From Alphaproteobacteria bacterium (GTDB lineage: Bacteria; Pseudomonadota; Alphaproteobacteria; Rhizobiales; Rhizobiaceae), in contig JANSYK010000002.1 in assembly GCA_024742485.1 (NCBI GenBank), forward strand, positions 1,736,001-1,800,000: DNA of 64,000 bases, given 5' to 3'. Within the stretch, counting starts at the first letter, position 1, and the number at the start of each line of letters is the position of its first letter. Shown here piece by piece: positions 8,670 through 17,034 of this stretch. The notes under the pieces were generated by a model that worked only from the letters and a program-made list of their open reading frames with translations, made no database searches and was not told the origin of the DNA. The translations under genes were made by a program, and so were the position numbers.

Positions 8670-9170
8670 ATGCCAAGCCGATTGGCGGTCCGGCCGCTTA
8701 CCAAAGAGAGCTTTTCGCCTTTCGGCGAGGTCCTCGAAACCGAAGGCGCCGGGGTCAGAATGATCAATAACGGCACCACGGAACGGTTCCATGCGTTGGC
8801 GCAGGCGGAGGTCGATCCAGCGGGCCAGATCATCATCAGCGTGTTTCGCGGTCAGCCGCGCAGATTTCCCTATGCCATTGATATGATGGAACGTCATCCG
8901 CTGGGCAGTCAGGCGTTCTTTCCATTGGCCCAGAAACCCTGGCTCGTCGTGGCTGCCGAGGACAGGGACGGATGCCCGGCCGAGCCGCAGGCCTTTGTCG
9001 CCGGCGGCAACCAGGGCGTCAATTATCACGCAAATGTCTGGCATCACCCGCTGATCGCTTTGGATGAAGTCAGCGAGTTTCTGGTGATCGACCGTGGTGG
9101 GCCCGGCGCCAATCTGGAAGAACGATCCTATCAACAACCCTTTGTGATTGAAGACCGGGGATGGAAATGA
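8670..9170 (+). CDS. allA: AllA, ureidoglycolate lyase
   Basis: A 166-residue cupin-like protein with [15 protein letters not shown] at the N-terminus and [14 protein letters not shown], the conserved AllA block. It splits ureidoglycolate into glyoxylate and urea, the last step of allantoin use. I chose ATG 8670 (after AAAAAGGATTGAT) over an upstream GTG at 8646. The stop overlaps the hiuH start as ATGA. Confidence 0.93.
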   Translation: MPSRLAVRPLTKESFSPFGEVLETEGAGVRMINNGTTERFHALAQAEVDPAGQIIISVFRGQPRRFPYAIDMMERHPLGSQAFFPLAQKPWLVVAAEDRDGCPAEPQAFVAGGNQGVNYHANVWHHPLIALDEVSEFLVIDRGGPGANLEERSYQQPFVIEDRGWK

Positions 9171-9532
9171 CCTCAGAAACGGGACGACTGACAACACACG
9201 TATTGGACACCGCCTCCGGCAAACCCGCTGCCGGCCTGTCCATCGATCTGTTTGCAATGGAGGCGGACGAACGGCGCCCAATCAAAACGGTCGTCACCAA
9301 TGATGACGGCCGGGTGGATGCACCGTTATTGGCGGGCGACGATCTGCAGGTCGGTGTCTACGAACTGGTGTTCCACGCTGGAGACTATCTGCGTGCCGGT
9401 GGTAATCCGTTGCCGGAACCGCCATTTCTCGACGTTATTCCCATCCGCTTCGGCATTGCCGATGCTGCTGCCCACTATCATGTGCCGCTGCTGATCTCGC
9501 CCTACGGATATTCGACCTATCGGGGGAGTTGA
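9167..9532 (+). CDS. hiuH: HiuH, 5-hydroxyisourate hydrolase (transthyretin-like)
   Basis: A 121-residue transthyretin-fold enzyme. Its N-terminal [14 protein letters not shown] block and the C-terminal YRGS tetrapeptide are diagnostic. It hydrolyses 5-hydroxyisourate, the product of the urate hydroxylase encoded at 23172-24425, to OHCU for UraD. I prefer ATG 9167, which overlaps the allA stop with GGGG eight bases upstream; ATG 9161 would add two residues. Confidence 0.95.
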   Translation: MTSETGRLTTHVLDTASGKPAAGLSIDLFAMEADERRPIKTVVTNDDGRVDAPLLAGDDLQVGVYELVFHAGDYLRAGGNPLPEPPFLDVIPIRFGIADAAAHYHVPLLISPYGYSTYRGS

Positions 9533-9542
9533 CAGGCTCGCT

Positions 9543-10307
9543 TCAGAACTTGCCGTTGTCGTTCTTCCACTCGCTGCGGGGCGCGATTTTTTCAGTCGTG
9601 TCCCAATGCTCCACCAGCTTGCCGTCGGCGATCCTGAAAAGGTCGTAATACGCGCAGTGGATGCCTTCGTTTCTACCCTCGCTGACGGTCAGGACGAAGT
9701 TGCCTTCCGCCAGGACACGATGAAGCTTTTGATAGTCGATGCGCCTGTTGCCGGCATCCCCGGCTTCCAGTGCTGACAAAAGCGCCGACACACCACCGGC
9801 CAATCCCGGATTGTGATCGGTGAAGTTGTTCTCGTCGAGAAAGTCTCCCAGCCGCTCAAGCTGTTCGCCGATGAGCACGGTTTCGACAAAGGACCGGACG
9901 AAGGCTCTGTTGGCTTCGGTCAACCCGTGATCGCAGGCCTCGGTGGGCCCATCCACCATGCTGTGCCCGGCAGGGTTGGGACCCAGTCTCGGCTGGATGT
10001 TGTCCCAATGCTCGACGGCTCGCCCGTCTTCAAAGCGAAACACTTCGAAGCCGATGTTGCGTCTGGAAAAATCATATTCCGTATGGGCGAAGACATAATC
10101 TCCATCCTCGAAGGCCCGCACGATATTCACCCGAGGGTTGGTCTCTGACAGTCGTTTGAAGAGAACAGCCAGACCTTCGCTGCCTTCGTGGGTTTGCGGG
10201 TTGTGCTGTATGTATCTTGCTTCATCGACAACAGCGACCGCTTCAGTGTCACCGGTTTCAATGCTTTTCAGCAATGCACGAATCTGGTTTTTTTTCGATG
10301 CACCCAT
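9543..10307 (-). CDS. Duplicated SnoaL/NTF2-like protein
   Basis: A 254-residue protein made of two NTF2-like (SnoaL) halves. The first half ends in GRAVEHWDNIQPR and the second in GKLVEHWDTTEKI, which are equivalent strands. Such folds serve as small isomerases, hydrolases or binding domains; no function can be assigned. The chosen start is the ATG at 10307, preceded on the minus strand by GGCGAGAACGAC; an in-frame upstream start at 10430 adds 41 residues that do not fit the fold. It is convergent with hiuH (10 bases apart). Confidence 0.75.
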   Translation of the reverse strand: MGASKKNQIRALLKSIETGDTEAVAVVDEARYIQHNPQTHEGSEGLAVLFKRLSETNPRVNIVRAFEDGDYVFAHTEYDFSRRNIGFEVFRFEDGRAVEHWDNIQPRLGPNPAGHSMVDGPTEACDHGLTEANRAFVRSFVETVLIGEQLERLGDFLDENNFTDHNPGLAGGVSALLSALEAGDAGNRRIDYQKLHRVLAEGNFVLTVSEGRNEGIHCAYYDLFRIADGKLVEHWDTTEKIAPRSEWKNDNGKF

Positions 10308-10430
10308 GTCGTTCTCGCCATAGCCTTGCTGCAAGGTTTGTCCCAGCTTGATCCAAGCACCTGACACTGCCACATCAATGGCATTCGGGACAGGTGTTGA
10401 CGGCTCACGATACAATATTGCTGGCGGCAA

Positions 10431-10886
10431 TCAGCTTGAATATGCCGTGCCGGGAAGAGGCGGCGCTTTCTTTGACGACTTGCGGGCAGCCACGATATGC
10501 GCGGACGTCGGGAACGCAACCTCCCCTGTTGCGGTGACAAACCCGGAAAGCGCGTTTTCCGATGGGGCCAGCACATTGGCGATCTTTTCTTCATCAAGAT
10601 GGATGTCGAACAGCGGTAGCCAACCGCGCAGCTCGGCTTCCACTATGGATCGGGCATTGGCAAAGCGCGCTTGTTCCCGCCGTGTTTCAACGGTGATCCG
10701 GGTCGGTCCGGCGTCGTCGAGCGCCGCAATCACCTGATCCGGATCGCCCAGAAAATAGGGCAATCGCAAGGCATCTCCAGCCGCTTTGCCAACCTTCCTT
10801 TCCAATAGTGCAAAGAGGGCTGGCACGAACAGGTGCTCATAGCCGAGTCCGGATTCGGGTTCCGCTTGCGAGGCGTTCTTGACCAA
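10431..10886 (-). pseudogene. SAM-dependent methyltransferase with its catalytic core deleted in frame
   Basis: The 151-codon frame starts at TTG 10886 behind a good AGGAGGAG on the minus strand. Its first ~25 residues (GYEHLFVPALF) match the N-terminal helix of class I methyltransferases that begin YEEFFVPALF-W. From residue ~26 (about base 10811) it continues directly with the C-terminal part of the same family (DALRLPYFLGDPDQV, EAELRGWLPL, ending TSAHIVAARK). The ~110-130 residues between, which hold the SAM-binding glycine loop, are missing while frame and start are kept. I infer an internal in-frame deletion leaving a non-methylating product. The divergence point rests on remembered family structure. 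Confidence 0.65.
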
Positions 10887-11091
10887 CGCACATCTCCTCC
10901 TGACTGGGACGTGACGATCAGTGCATTGTAACGGATTTTCAGCAAGGATCGATAATGCCGCCTTGCCGCAAACCGGGTGGCGTGCGTTCGGTCCCCCGCA
11001 CACTGTATTGTGTCCAACTGCAATTGAGGTTTCGCAATGAAAGCGCCGGCTGTTCCCGTTTCTTTGGAACCGGCTCATTCTCGCTACCAGT

Positions 11092-12114
11092 TCACAGATT
11101 GTCTTTGAGCAGGATCTCGATGCGGATTTTTTCCTGCGACGCCAAGGGTTCACGGCTATCGCAGCGAGCCCTCAAGATGCGGATCGCACTGCGGACAAGG
11201 TGTCCGGGATTTTGTGCGATGATCGCATCCAGTTGGTTGGCTTTGAGAGCGGATTCGGTGAACGGTGTTCGTTCATGGGCGATGCAGACCACATCACTCG
11301 CGCCTGGCATCCCGATGATCGCCTCGACCGGCGTTCGGGCCTCGGCGCTGAGGACATAGGCGCCAACGATATCGGAATTGTTGGAAAACGCGTTGGCGAC
11401 CACCAGTTGGGTGCGCTCCTGATGCCCATAGGTTTCCAGGGACGGGAGAGGATGGAGGTCCGGGTAGTCCCTGTTCATCACCGCGTCGAAACCCAGCCGG
11501 CGTTCGATGCTGTCCCGAGCCTGCATCGTTTCGGTGACCACCAGAATGGACCCCTTTTTCGGACCGATAAAGCGCCCCATGAGGTGCGCAGATGTGGCGC
11601 CGGCGGCATGATTGTCGATCCCGACATAATCGGTATCGGAGTTCTGTGGTCGTCCTGACAAAAAACTGACCGCTCTTATGCCGCGCTCGGTCAACCGGTT
11701 CATCGCGTCGCGCACTGGTGGGGTTTCAGGTGCCATCACGGCTACACCGTCAACCTCGTCGTTACCGAGTCCGGCCAGACAATTGGCAACCTTGTGCGGG
11801 TCACTGGCGTCAATCCGCCTGACATCGGCAGAAATCATGTCGGCCGTGAAGGCCTGGCTGACCTCACGGATCTTGAAAATGAGTTCATCAAGGAACTCGT
11901 CACCTGTTTCCGGGAACAGGAAGAGGAATGTGTAGGTTTTCTGCTTGGCGAGGTTCGCGGCTGAAATATTGCGTTCAAAACCGATCTTGCGGATCGCCTC
12001 TGATACTTTTTCAATGGTGTGTTGCTTGACTCCCGGGCGGCCGTTGAGAACCCGATCAACCGTTGCCAGACTGACACCGGCAGCGACTGCAAGGTCTTTG
12101 GTCGTTGGCCGCAT
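11092..12114 (-). CDS. LacI-family transcriptional regulator
   Basis: A 340-residue repressor-type protein. The N-terminal helix-turn-helix TKDLAVAAGVSLATVDRVLN at residues 4-23 is classic LacI/GalR, followed by a periplasmic-binding-protein-like sensor domain (YTFLFLFP, later RRLGFDAVMNRDYPDLHPL). ATG 12114 places the HTH at the very start; upstream open frame is not needed. It is divergent from the ABC importer at 12410, and the 295-base gap holds two perfect palindromes, so it most likely controls that operon and itself. The ligand is unknown; a ketose or polyol is likely from the operon. Confidence 0.92.
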   Translation of the reverse strand: MRPTTKDLAVAAGVSLATVDRVLNGRPGVKQHTIEKVSEAIRKIGFERNISAANLAKQKTYTFLFLFPETGDEFLDELIFKIREVSQAFTADMISADVRRIDASDPHKVANCLAGLGNDEVDGVAVMAPETPPVRDAMNRLTERGIRAVSFLSGRPQNSDTDYVGIDNHAAGATSAHLMGRFIGPKKGSILVVTETMQARDSIERRLGFDAVMNRDYPDLHPLPSLETYGHQERTQLVVANAFSNNSDIVGAYVLSAEARTPVEAIIGMPGASDVVCIAHERTPFTESALKANQLDAIIAQNPGHLVRSAIRILRARCDSREPLASQEKIRIEILLKDNL

Positions 12115-12186
12115 GCTGGCTTTCCCGCAAAAAAATGAAGAGGCGTCGATGCCATTTTTCACAATTGAATCAATGATGCAAGCAAA

Positions 12187-12235
12187 TTTTGAGGTACGTA
12201 CCTCAAAAAGAGCTTGCCATGAGGTACGTACCTCA
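12187..12235. promoter_or_regulatory. Twin palindromic operators between the LacI regulator and the ABC operon
   Basis: Two copies of the 16-base perfect palindrome TGAGGTACGTACCTCA. In the first (12187-12208) the dyad extends to 22 bases with flanking T and A runs; the second is 12220-12235. Their centres are 30 bases apart, close to three helical turns, which suits two dimers on one DNA face or a tetramer. A CpG-like central step and this symmetry fit LacI-family sites. A GATAAT hexamer at 12252-12257 could be the -10 of the ABC operon; the second operator would then cover its -35 region. Binding and promoter assignment are inferred. Confidence 0.8.
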
Positions 12236-12368
12236 GATATTGAAGTGAGGCGATAATCGATCGGACCACCCGTCTTGGTTCTTTTCGCAGCAACTGCAGA
12301 GACAAGAAGGAGGAAACACCTCCCGTCACCGGTCTCTGTACCGAATCGGCGCAGATCGCGCCTGGCCC

Positions 12369-12388
12369 GTCTCGATGGAGGTCGAGAC
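12369..12388 (+). promoter_or_regulatory. Leader hairpin in front of the binding-protein gene
   Basis: The arms GTCTCGA (12369-12375) and TCGAGAC (12382-12388) are perfect complements around a six-base loop that contains GGAGG. The true ribosome binding site GGGAGG (12396-12401) lies eight bases after the hairpin, eight bases before ATG 12410. An upstream smaller stem, GGAGG/CCTCC at 12309-12323, is also present. A role in mRNA stability or translation is possible but not shown. Confidence 0.4.
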
Positions 12389-12409
12389 ATGAAAAGGGAG
12401 GTTTCCTAG

Positions 12410-13741
12410 ATGAAATCCAAGTTTCTCAATTCCGTCGCCACGGCCGGACTGGTCAGTGGCGTTGCCGTGTTTGGCTCGACATCCGCACAGGCAGAAGACC
12501 TGACATTGTGCTGGGCCGCCTGGGATCCGGCGAATGCGCTGGTCGAACTCAGCAAGGATTTTGAAGAACAGTCCGGCCACAATATGAGTTTTGAATTCGT
12601 TCCCTGGCCGAATTTCGCCGATCGCATGCTCAATGAGCTCAATTCCGGCGGCAAGCTGTGCGACCTGATGATCGGCGATAGTCAATGGATTGGCGGATCT
12701 GCCGAAAGTGGTCACTACATCAAGCTCAATGACTTCTTTGAGAAGGAAGGCATTACGATGGATGACTTCATCCCGGCAACGGTCACCGGATATTCCGAAT
12801 GGCCGAAAGGATCGCCCAATTACTGGGCCCTGCCGGCCTTCGGAGATGTCGTCGGCTGGACCTACCGCAAGGACTGGTTCGAGCGCCCTGAACTGATGGC
12901 CGAGTTCAAGGAAAAATATGGACGCGATCTGGCCGTACCCAACACGCTGGAGGAGTTGAAGGACATTGCCGAATTCTTCCAGGACCGGGAGATCGATGGC
13001 AAGAAGGTCTACGGTGCCTCAATCTATACCGAGCGTGGGTCCGAAGGCATTACAATGGGTGTGACCAATGCACTCTACAATTACGGTTTCCAATATGGCG
13101 ATCCTGACAGTCCCTATGACCTGGAAGGCTTCGTGAATTCGGAAGGCGCCATCAAGGGGCTGGAATTCTACAAGGAACTGTATGATTGCTGCACCCCGCC
13201 AGGATCGTCCGACTGGTATATGTCCGAGAATATCGATGCCTATAAATCGGGGCAGGTCGCCATGCAGATGAACTTTGCCTTCATCTGGCCGGGTGTCGAA
13301 GTGGACCCGAATGTCGGCGGAGGAAAATCCGGCTATTTCCCGAATCCTGCAGGTCCGGGCGGACATTTTGCCCAGCTTGGTGGCCAGGGTATCTCGGTCG
13401 TTGCCTACTCGGACAAGCAGGATGCGGCACTTGAATACATCAAGTGGTTCGCTCAGCCCGAAGTTCAGCAGAAATGGTGGAAGGCCGGTGGCTATTCAGC
13501 CTTGAGTGCCGTCGTCGAGGATCCGGGGTTTGCATCCAGTCAGCCTTACGCCCAGACATTCCTGGACTCCATGGCAATCGTGAAGGATTTCTGGGCTGAG
13601 CCTGCCTATGCCTCATTGCTTCTGGCGATGCAATCACGGGTCCACAATTATGTGGTTGCCGGGCAGGGAACCGCCAAGGAAGCGCTTGACGGTCTGGTGG
13701 AAGACTGGAACGAAGTCTTCGAGGACGAAGGCAAGAAATAG
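12410..13741 (+). CDS. ABC transporter sugar/polyol-binding protein (CUT1, family 1)
   Basis: A 443-residue periplasmic protein with a Sec signal peptide (about residues 1-27, cleavage after SAQA). The body is that of family 1 extracellular solute-binding proteins, with the conserved WPNFADRML and ALPAFGDVVGWTYRKDWFE blocks. It heads an operon of two permeases, a small membrane protein, two ATPases and a dihydroxyacetone-type kinase, so its ligand is probably the kinase substrate or its precursor. Strong RBS GGGAGG at 12396-12401. Substrate assignment is inference. Confidence 0.9.
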   Translation: MKSKFLNSVATAGLVSGVAVFGSTSAQAEDLTLCWAAWDPANALVELSKDFEEQSGHNMSFEFVPWPNFADRMLNELNSGGKLCDLMIGDSQWIGGSAESGHYIKLNDFFEKEGITMDDFIPATVTGYSEWPKGSPNYWALPAFGDVVGWTYRKDWFERPELMAEFKEKYGRDLAVPNTLEELKDIAEFFQDREIDGKKVYGASIYTERGSEGITMGVTNALYNYGFQYGDPDSPYDLEGFVNSEGAIKGLEFYKELYDCCTPPGSSDWYMSENIDAYKSGQVAMQMNFAFIWPGVEVDPNVGGGKSGYFPNPAGPGGHFAQLGGQGISVVAYSDKQDAALEYIKWFAQPEVQQKWWKAGGYSALSAVVEDPGFASSQPYAQTFLDSMAIVKDFWAEPAYASLLLAMQSRVHNYVVAGQGTAKEALDGLVEDWNEVFEDEGKK

Positions 13742-13772
13742 CCCTCCGGGCCCCGCAGCCTCCCAGCGGGTT

Positions 13773-13807
13773 CGCGAAGCCGGATGGTCAGAAATTCCGG
13801 CTTCGCG
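13773..13807 (+). promoter_or_regulatory. Strong mRNA hairpin after the binding-protein gene
   Basis: Arms of 12 perfectly paired bases (CGCGAAGCCGGA at 13773-13784 and TCCGGCTTCGCG at 13796-13807) enclose an 11-base loop. It lies in the 127-base gap between the binding-protein gene and the first permease and has no T-run. Such stems often protect the 3' end of the binding-protein mRNA so that it is made in excess of the membrane subunits. Confidence 0.6.
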
Positions 13808-13868
13808 TCTCAAGGGCGACAGGGTGCAATCAAGCTTCAAATTGCTTTAGAAACAGTGCGAGATTGAT

Positions 13869-14816
13869 ATGTCGGACCCCAGTGAAAACCGGGCGGGCGC
13901 GATATCGCCCAAGCCATCGACGTCCCGGTTCAGGGGCATTTCAGACCGTGCGCTGGCATGGACATTCGTGGCCCCGACCATTGTGATCCTGCTTGCCATC
14001 AACATTTTTCCGTTGATCTGGACAATCTATCTCAGTTTCACCAATTACCGGGTCAACCGGCCCAATCGCGACGTCGACTTTATCGGCCTGCGCAATTATG
14101 AGCGCATACTGTCAGATAGTGACATCTGGATCACCATGCAGGCGACCGCGCATTTCCTGATCTGGACCATCGTGCTTCAGGTGCTGATCGGCTTCACGCT
14201 TGCCTATCTCATCAACAAGAAATTCAAGGGCAATGACCTTTGGACGACCATCATCGTGTTGCCAATGATGCTTTCCCCGGCCGTTGTCGGAAACTTCTGG
14301 ACCTTTCTGTATCAACCGCAAATCGGCCTGTTCAACTATGTCGTCGGTTTTCTCACTGGTGCGGATCCGTCAAGCTTTTCCATGATCGGCGAGGTGGCTC
14401 TTGCACCCTGGGCGATTGTTATCGTCGACACCTGGATGTGGACACCTTTCGTGATGCTGATTTGCCTGGCCGGCCTGCGCTCAATCCCCGATTCCATATA
14501 TGAGGCGGCTGAATGTGATCGCGCCAGTAAGTGGCGGCAGTTTTGGACGATCACCATTCCGATGGTGCTTCCATTCCTGATGCTGGCTGTTCTGTTTCGC
14601 GGAATCGAAAATTTCAAGATGTTCGACCTGGTGGTGCAACTGACCGGCGGTGGACCGGGATCCACCACGGAACTCACCTCGATCAATCTCAAGCGTGAAG
14701 CGTTCGAAAAGTGGCGCACCGGCTATGCATCGGCCTACGCGATCATTCTGTTCGTCACAGTGTTCGGATTGGCATCCATCTATGTCAAGGCGCTCAACAA
14801 GGTGAAAGAGCGATGA
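13869..14816 (+). CDS. ABC transporter permease (MalF/UgpA type)
   Basis: A 315-residue inner-membrane protein with six predicted helices. The EAA loop near residues 210-230 reads YEAAECDRASKWRQFWTITIP, the coupling motif of binding-protein-dependent permeases. It pairs with the permease that follows; the two overlap by four bases (ATGA at 14813-14816). The N-terminal ~30 residues are polar and precede the first helix. Confidence 0.92.
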   Translation: MSDPSENRAGAISPKPSTSRFRGISDRALAWTFVAPTIVILLAINIFPLIWTIYLSFTNYRVNRPNRDVDFIGLRNYERILSDSDIWITMQATAHFLIWTIVLQVLIGFTLAYLINKKFKGNDLWTTIIVLPMMLSPAVVGNFWTFLYQPQIGLFNYVVGFLTGADPSSFSMIGEVALAPWAIVIVDTWMWTPFVMLICLAGLRSIPDSIYEAAECDRASKWRQFWTITIPMVLPFLMLAVLFRGIENFKMFDLVVQLTGGGPGSTTELTSINLKREAFEKWRTGYASAYAIILFVTVFGLASIYVKALNKVKER

Positions 14817-15748
14817 GTTTTTCGGTCACAGCGCCATCCACACGGCAAAAATGGATCGCCGGCATTCTGGTCATCGGCTACGCGCTGATCACCCTGTTGC
14901 CATTGATCTGGATTGTGGCAACAGGCTTCAAATCGTCGCCCGACGCGATCGCCTATCCACCGAAGATTGTCTTCGATCCGACGGTCGAGGGATATGTGAA
15001 CCTGTTTACGACCCAGACGCGATTGATCGATGGGAACGCCGAGGCCGTCGAGGATCTTCCCTGGTACGAGAAGCTTGTGCGTGAGCGTGGCAATACGATT
15101 GTCGGCCCGTCGCGCTTTTCCGAACGGTTTTTCAACTCGGTGATCATCGGGTTCGGCTCGACATTCTTTGCCATTGTCCTGGGCACTGCGGCTGCATACG
15201 CGTTTTCCCGCTTCAAGGTGCCCTTGAAGGACGATCTGCTGTTTTTCATCTTGTCGACCCGCATGATGCCGCCGATCGCGGTCGCGATACCGATATTTCT
15301 GATGTTCAGGAATCTCGGCTTGAACGACACCCATGCCGGTATGATTCTGCTCTACACGGCCGTCAATCTGTCCTTGTCCGTCTGGCTCATCAACGGATTC
15401 ATCGACGAGATACCGATAGAGTACGAGGAAGCCGCGCTCATCGACGGCTACACGCGCTTCCAGGCTTTCTACAAGGTCGTTTTGCCCCAGGCCGCCACCG
15501 GAATAGCCTCCACCGCAATCTTCTGCCTGATCTTTGCGTGGAACGAATATGCCTTCGCTGTCCTCCTGACGTCGGGAACGGCGCAAACAGCGCCTCCCTT
15601 TATCCCGACCATCATCGGCGTAGGCGGCCAGGATTGGCCGGCAGTCGCCGCCGGAGCGACGCTGTTCCTTTTGCCGGTCATGGTTTTCACCATCCTGTTG
15701 CGCAAACATCTGCTGCGCGGCATCACATTTGGGGCCGTGCGCAAATGA
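14813..15748 (+). CDS. ABC transporter permease (MalG/UgpE type)
   Basis: A 311-residue six-helix permease with the EAA loop YEEAALIDGYTRFQAFYKVV. A loop of about 60 residues between the first two helices (around residues 50-100) is longer than in MalG and would be periplasmic. The ATG at 14813 overlaps the previous stop. The next small gene starts inside its stop (ATGA at 15745-15748). Confidence 0.92.
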   Translation: MSFSVTAPSTRQKWIAGILVIGYALITLLPLIWIVATGFKSSPDAIAYPPKIVFDPTVEGYVNLFTTQTRLIDGNAEAVEDLPWYEKLVRERGNTIVGPSRFSERFFNSVIIGFGSTFFAIVLGTAAAYAFSRFKVPLKDDLLFFILSTRMMPPIAVAIPIFLMFRNLGLNDTHAGMILLYTAVNLSLSVWLINGFIDEIPIEYEEAALIDGYTRFQAFYKVVLPQAATGIASTAIFCLIFAWNEYAFAVLLTSGTAQTAPPFIPTIIGVGGQDWPAVAAGATLFLLPVMVFTILLRKHLLRGITFGAVRK

Positions 15749-15933
15749 GCAATTTCATCAACGGATTGCTGCGGTTCCGGCGTGGCCCCTGGGAGATGGT
15801 GGCATCCATTCTCATTGCCGCCGGTGTTGTCATGCTGATGCAGCCATTTGTTCTTTCGCTGTTCACTTACTCCTTCATTGTCACTCTGATCGGCACAGTG
15901 ATGTTCATTTTCGTCAGTCATTTCCCGGAGTAG
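15745..15933 (+). CDS. Small membrane protein of the ABC operon (62 residues)
   Basis: The frame overlaps the permease stop by four bases and ends four bases before the first ATPase gene, so it is tightly coupled. It has a short basic N-terminus (LLRFRRGPWE) and two hydrophobic segments, about residues 20-37 and 42-60. Small two-helix proteins occur at the same place in other two-ATPase ABC operons such as glycerol importers, but their role is unknown. It may stabilise the permease pair; that is inference. Confidence 0.78.
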   Translation: MSNFINGLLRFRRGPWEMVASILIAAGVVMLMQPFVLSLFTYSFIVTLIGTVMFIFVSHFPE

Positions 15934-15936
15934 AAC

Positions 15937-17034
15937 GTGGCGCAGATCAGAATTGAAAATGTGCGAAAGGAATTCGGGGCGTTTACGGCGGTCCAATCCT
16001 CGTCTTTCACCGTCGAGGACGGCGAATTCTTCATGCTGCTCGGGCCATCCGGTTGCGGCAAGACCACGACCCTACGCATGATGGCCGGCCTCGAACTGCC
16101 CACGAGCGGGAAGATCTATATTGATGGCGAGGAAGTGGGCATGAAGCCTGCCTCGAAACGCGATATTGCTTTCGTGTTTCAGATGTTCGCCCTCTACCCG
16201 CACATGAATGTCGGAAAGAACATGTCCTATCCGCTGATCAGCCAGGGCATGCCGAAGGCCGATGTGAAGAAACGGGTGCTGGAAGTCGCCCAGATCCTTG
16301 GGATCGACCATATTCTCAATAAGTCGGTTGGCGGCTTGTCCGGCGGAGATCGGCAACGTGTTGCGCTGGGTCGGGCGATTGTTCGCGAGCCGAAGGCGTT
16401 TTTGATGGATGAGCCGCTCGGCGCCCTGGACGCAGAATTTCGCGAACGCATGGCGGAAGAGCTCCGGGCGTTGCATGACCGGATGGGGGCGACAACGGTT
16501 TATGTCACCCATGATCAGCTCGAAGCCATGCAGATGGGCGACAAGATCGTCGTCATGAACCATGGCGTGGTCGAGCAATTCGGTGTTCCCCAGGACATCT
16601 ATGACTGGCCCGCCACGAAATTCGTCGCCAATTTCATCGGGTCGCCTCCGATGAACTTTCTCGATTTCCATGGGATTATCGGTTCTGGCTTTGATGCCGT
16701 CGATCTCGCAGGTTGCAAAATCAGCATTCCGGAGATGCGAGAAGGTGCTGAAGGTGACCTGACTTTGGGCGTTCGTCCCGAGCACATCCACTTTTCCGAT
16801 ACGTCTGAGTATCGCGGCCAGGTCGTCGCGACGGAGTATCTTGGAACCGATCAGATTGTAACGCTTGAAACGCCGAACGGAGAGGTCAAGGCGCGCATTG
16901 CGTCATCGGTGGCCGTGGCCGCAGGTGAAATCATCGGGCTGGAGTTCGATTCCAGGACACTAACGGTTTTCAGCGGCCCGAAAGGACATGCGCTTCGCTC
17001 CAGCGCCAATGAGAAGGTTCTGGCCCATGGCTGA
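15937..17034 (+). CDS. ABC transporter ATPase 1 (UgpC/MalK type)
   Basis: A 365-residue ATPase with Walker A GPSGCGKTT, a signature GLSGGDRQRVALGRA (D in place of the common E or Q), Walker B FLMDEPLGALDA and a C-terminal OB-type regulatory domain (TLGVRPEHIHF). The start is GTG 15937. A second complete ATPase follows, so the transporter probably uses a heterodimer of two ATPases. Confidence 0.92.
   Translation: MAQIRIENVRKEFGAFTAVQSSSFTVEDGEFFMLLGPSGCGKTTTLRMMAGLELPTSGKIYIDGEEVGMKPASKRDIAFVFQMFALYPHMNVGKNMSYPLISQGMPKADVKKRVLEVAQILGIDHILNKSVGGLSGGDRQRVALGRAIVREPKAFLMDEPLGALDAEFRERMAEELRALHDRMGATTVYVTHDQLEAMQMGDKIVVMNHGVVEQFGVPQDIYDWPATKFVANFIGSPPMNFLDFHGIIGSGFDAVDLAGCKISIPEMREGAEGDLTLGVRPEHIHFSDTSEYRGQVVATEYLGTDQIVTLETPNGEVKARIASSVAVAAGEIIGLEFDSRTLTVFSGPKGHALRSSANEKVLAHG

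Noticed and set aside
6562-8676. A 704-codon open frame on the minus strand across tspO, puuE and uraD
   Set aside because: It overlaps three recognisable plus-strand genes; its translation has no domain and is rich in R, H and Q, as expected of an antisense shadow in GC-rich DNA.
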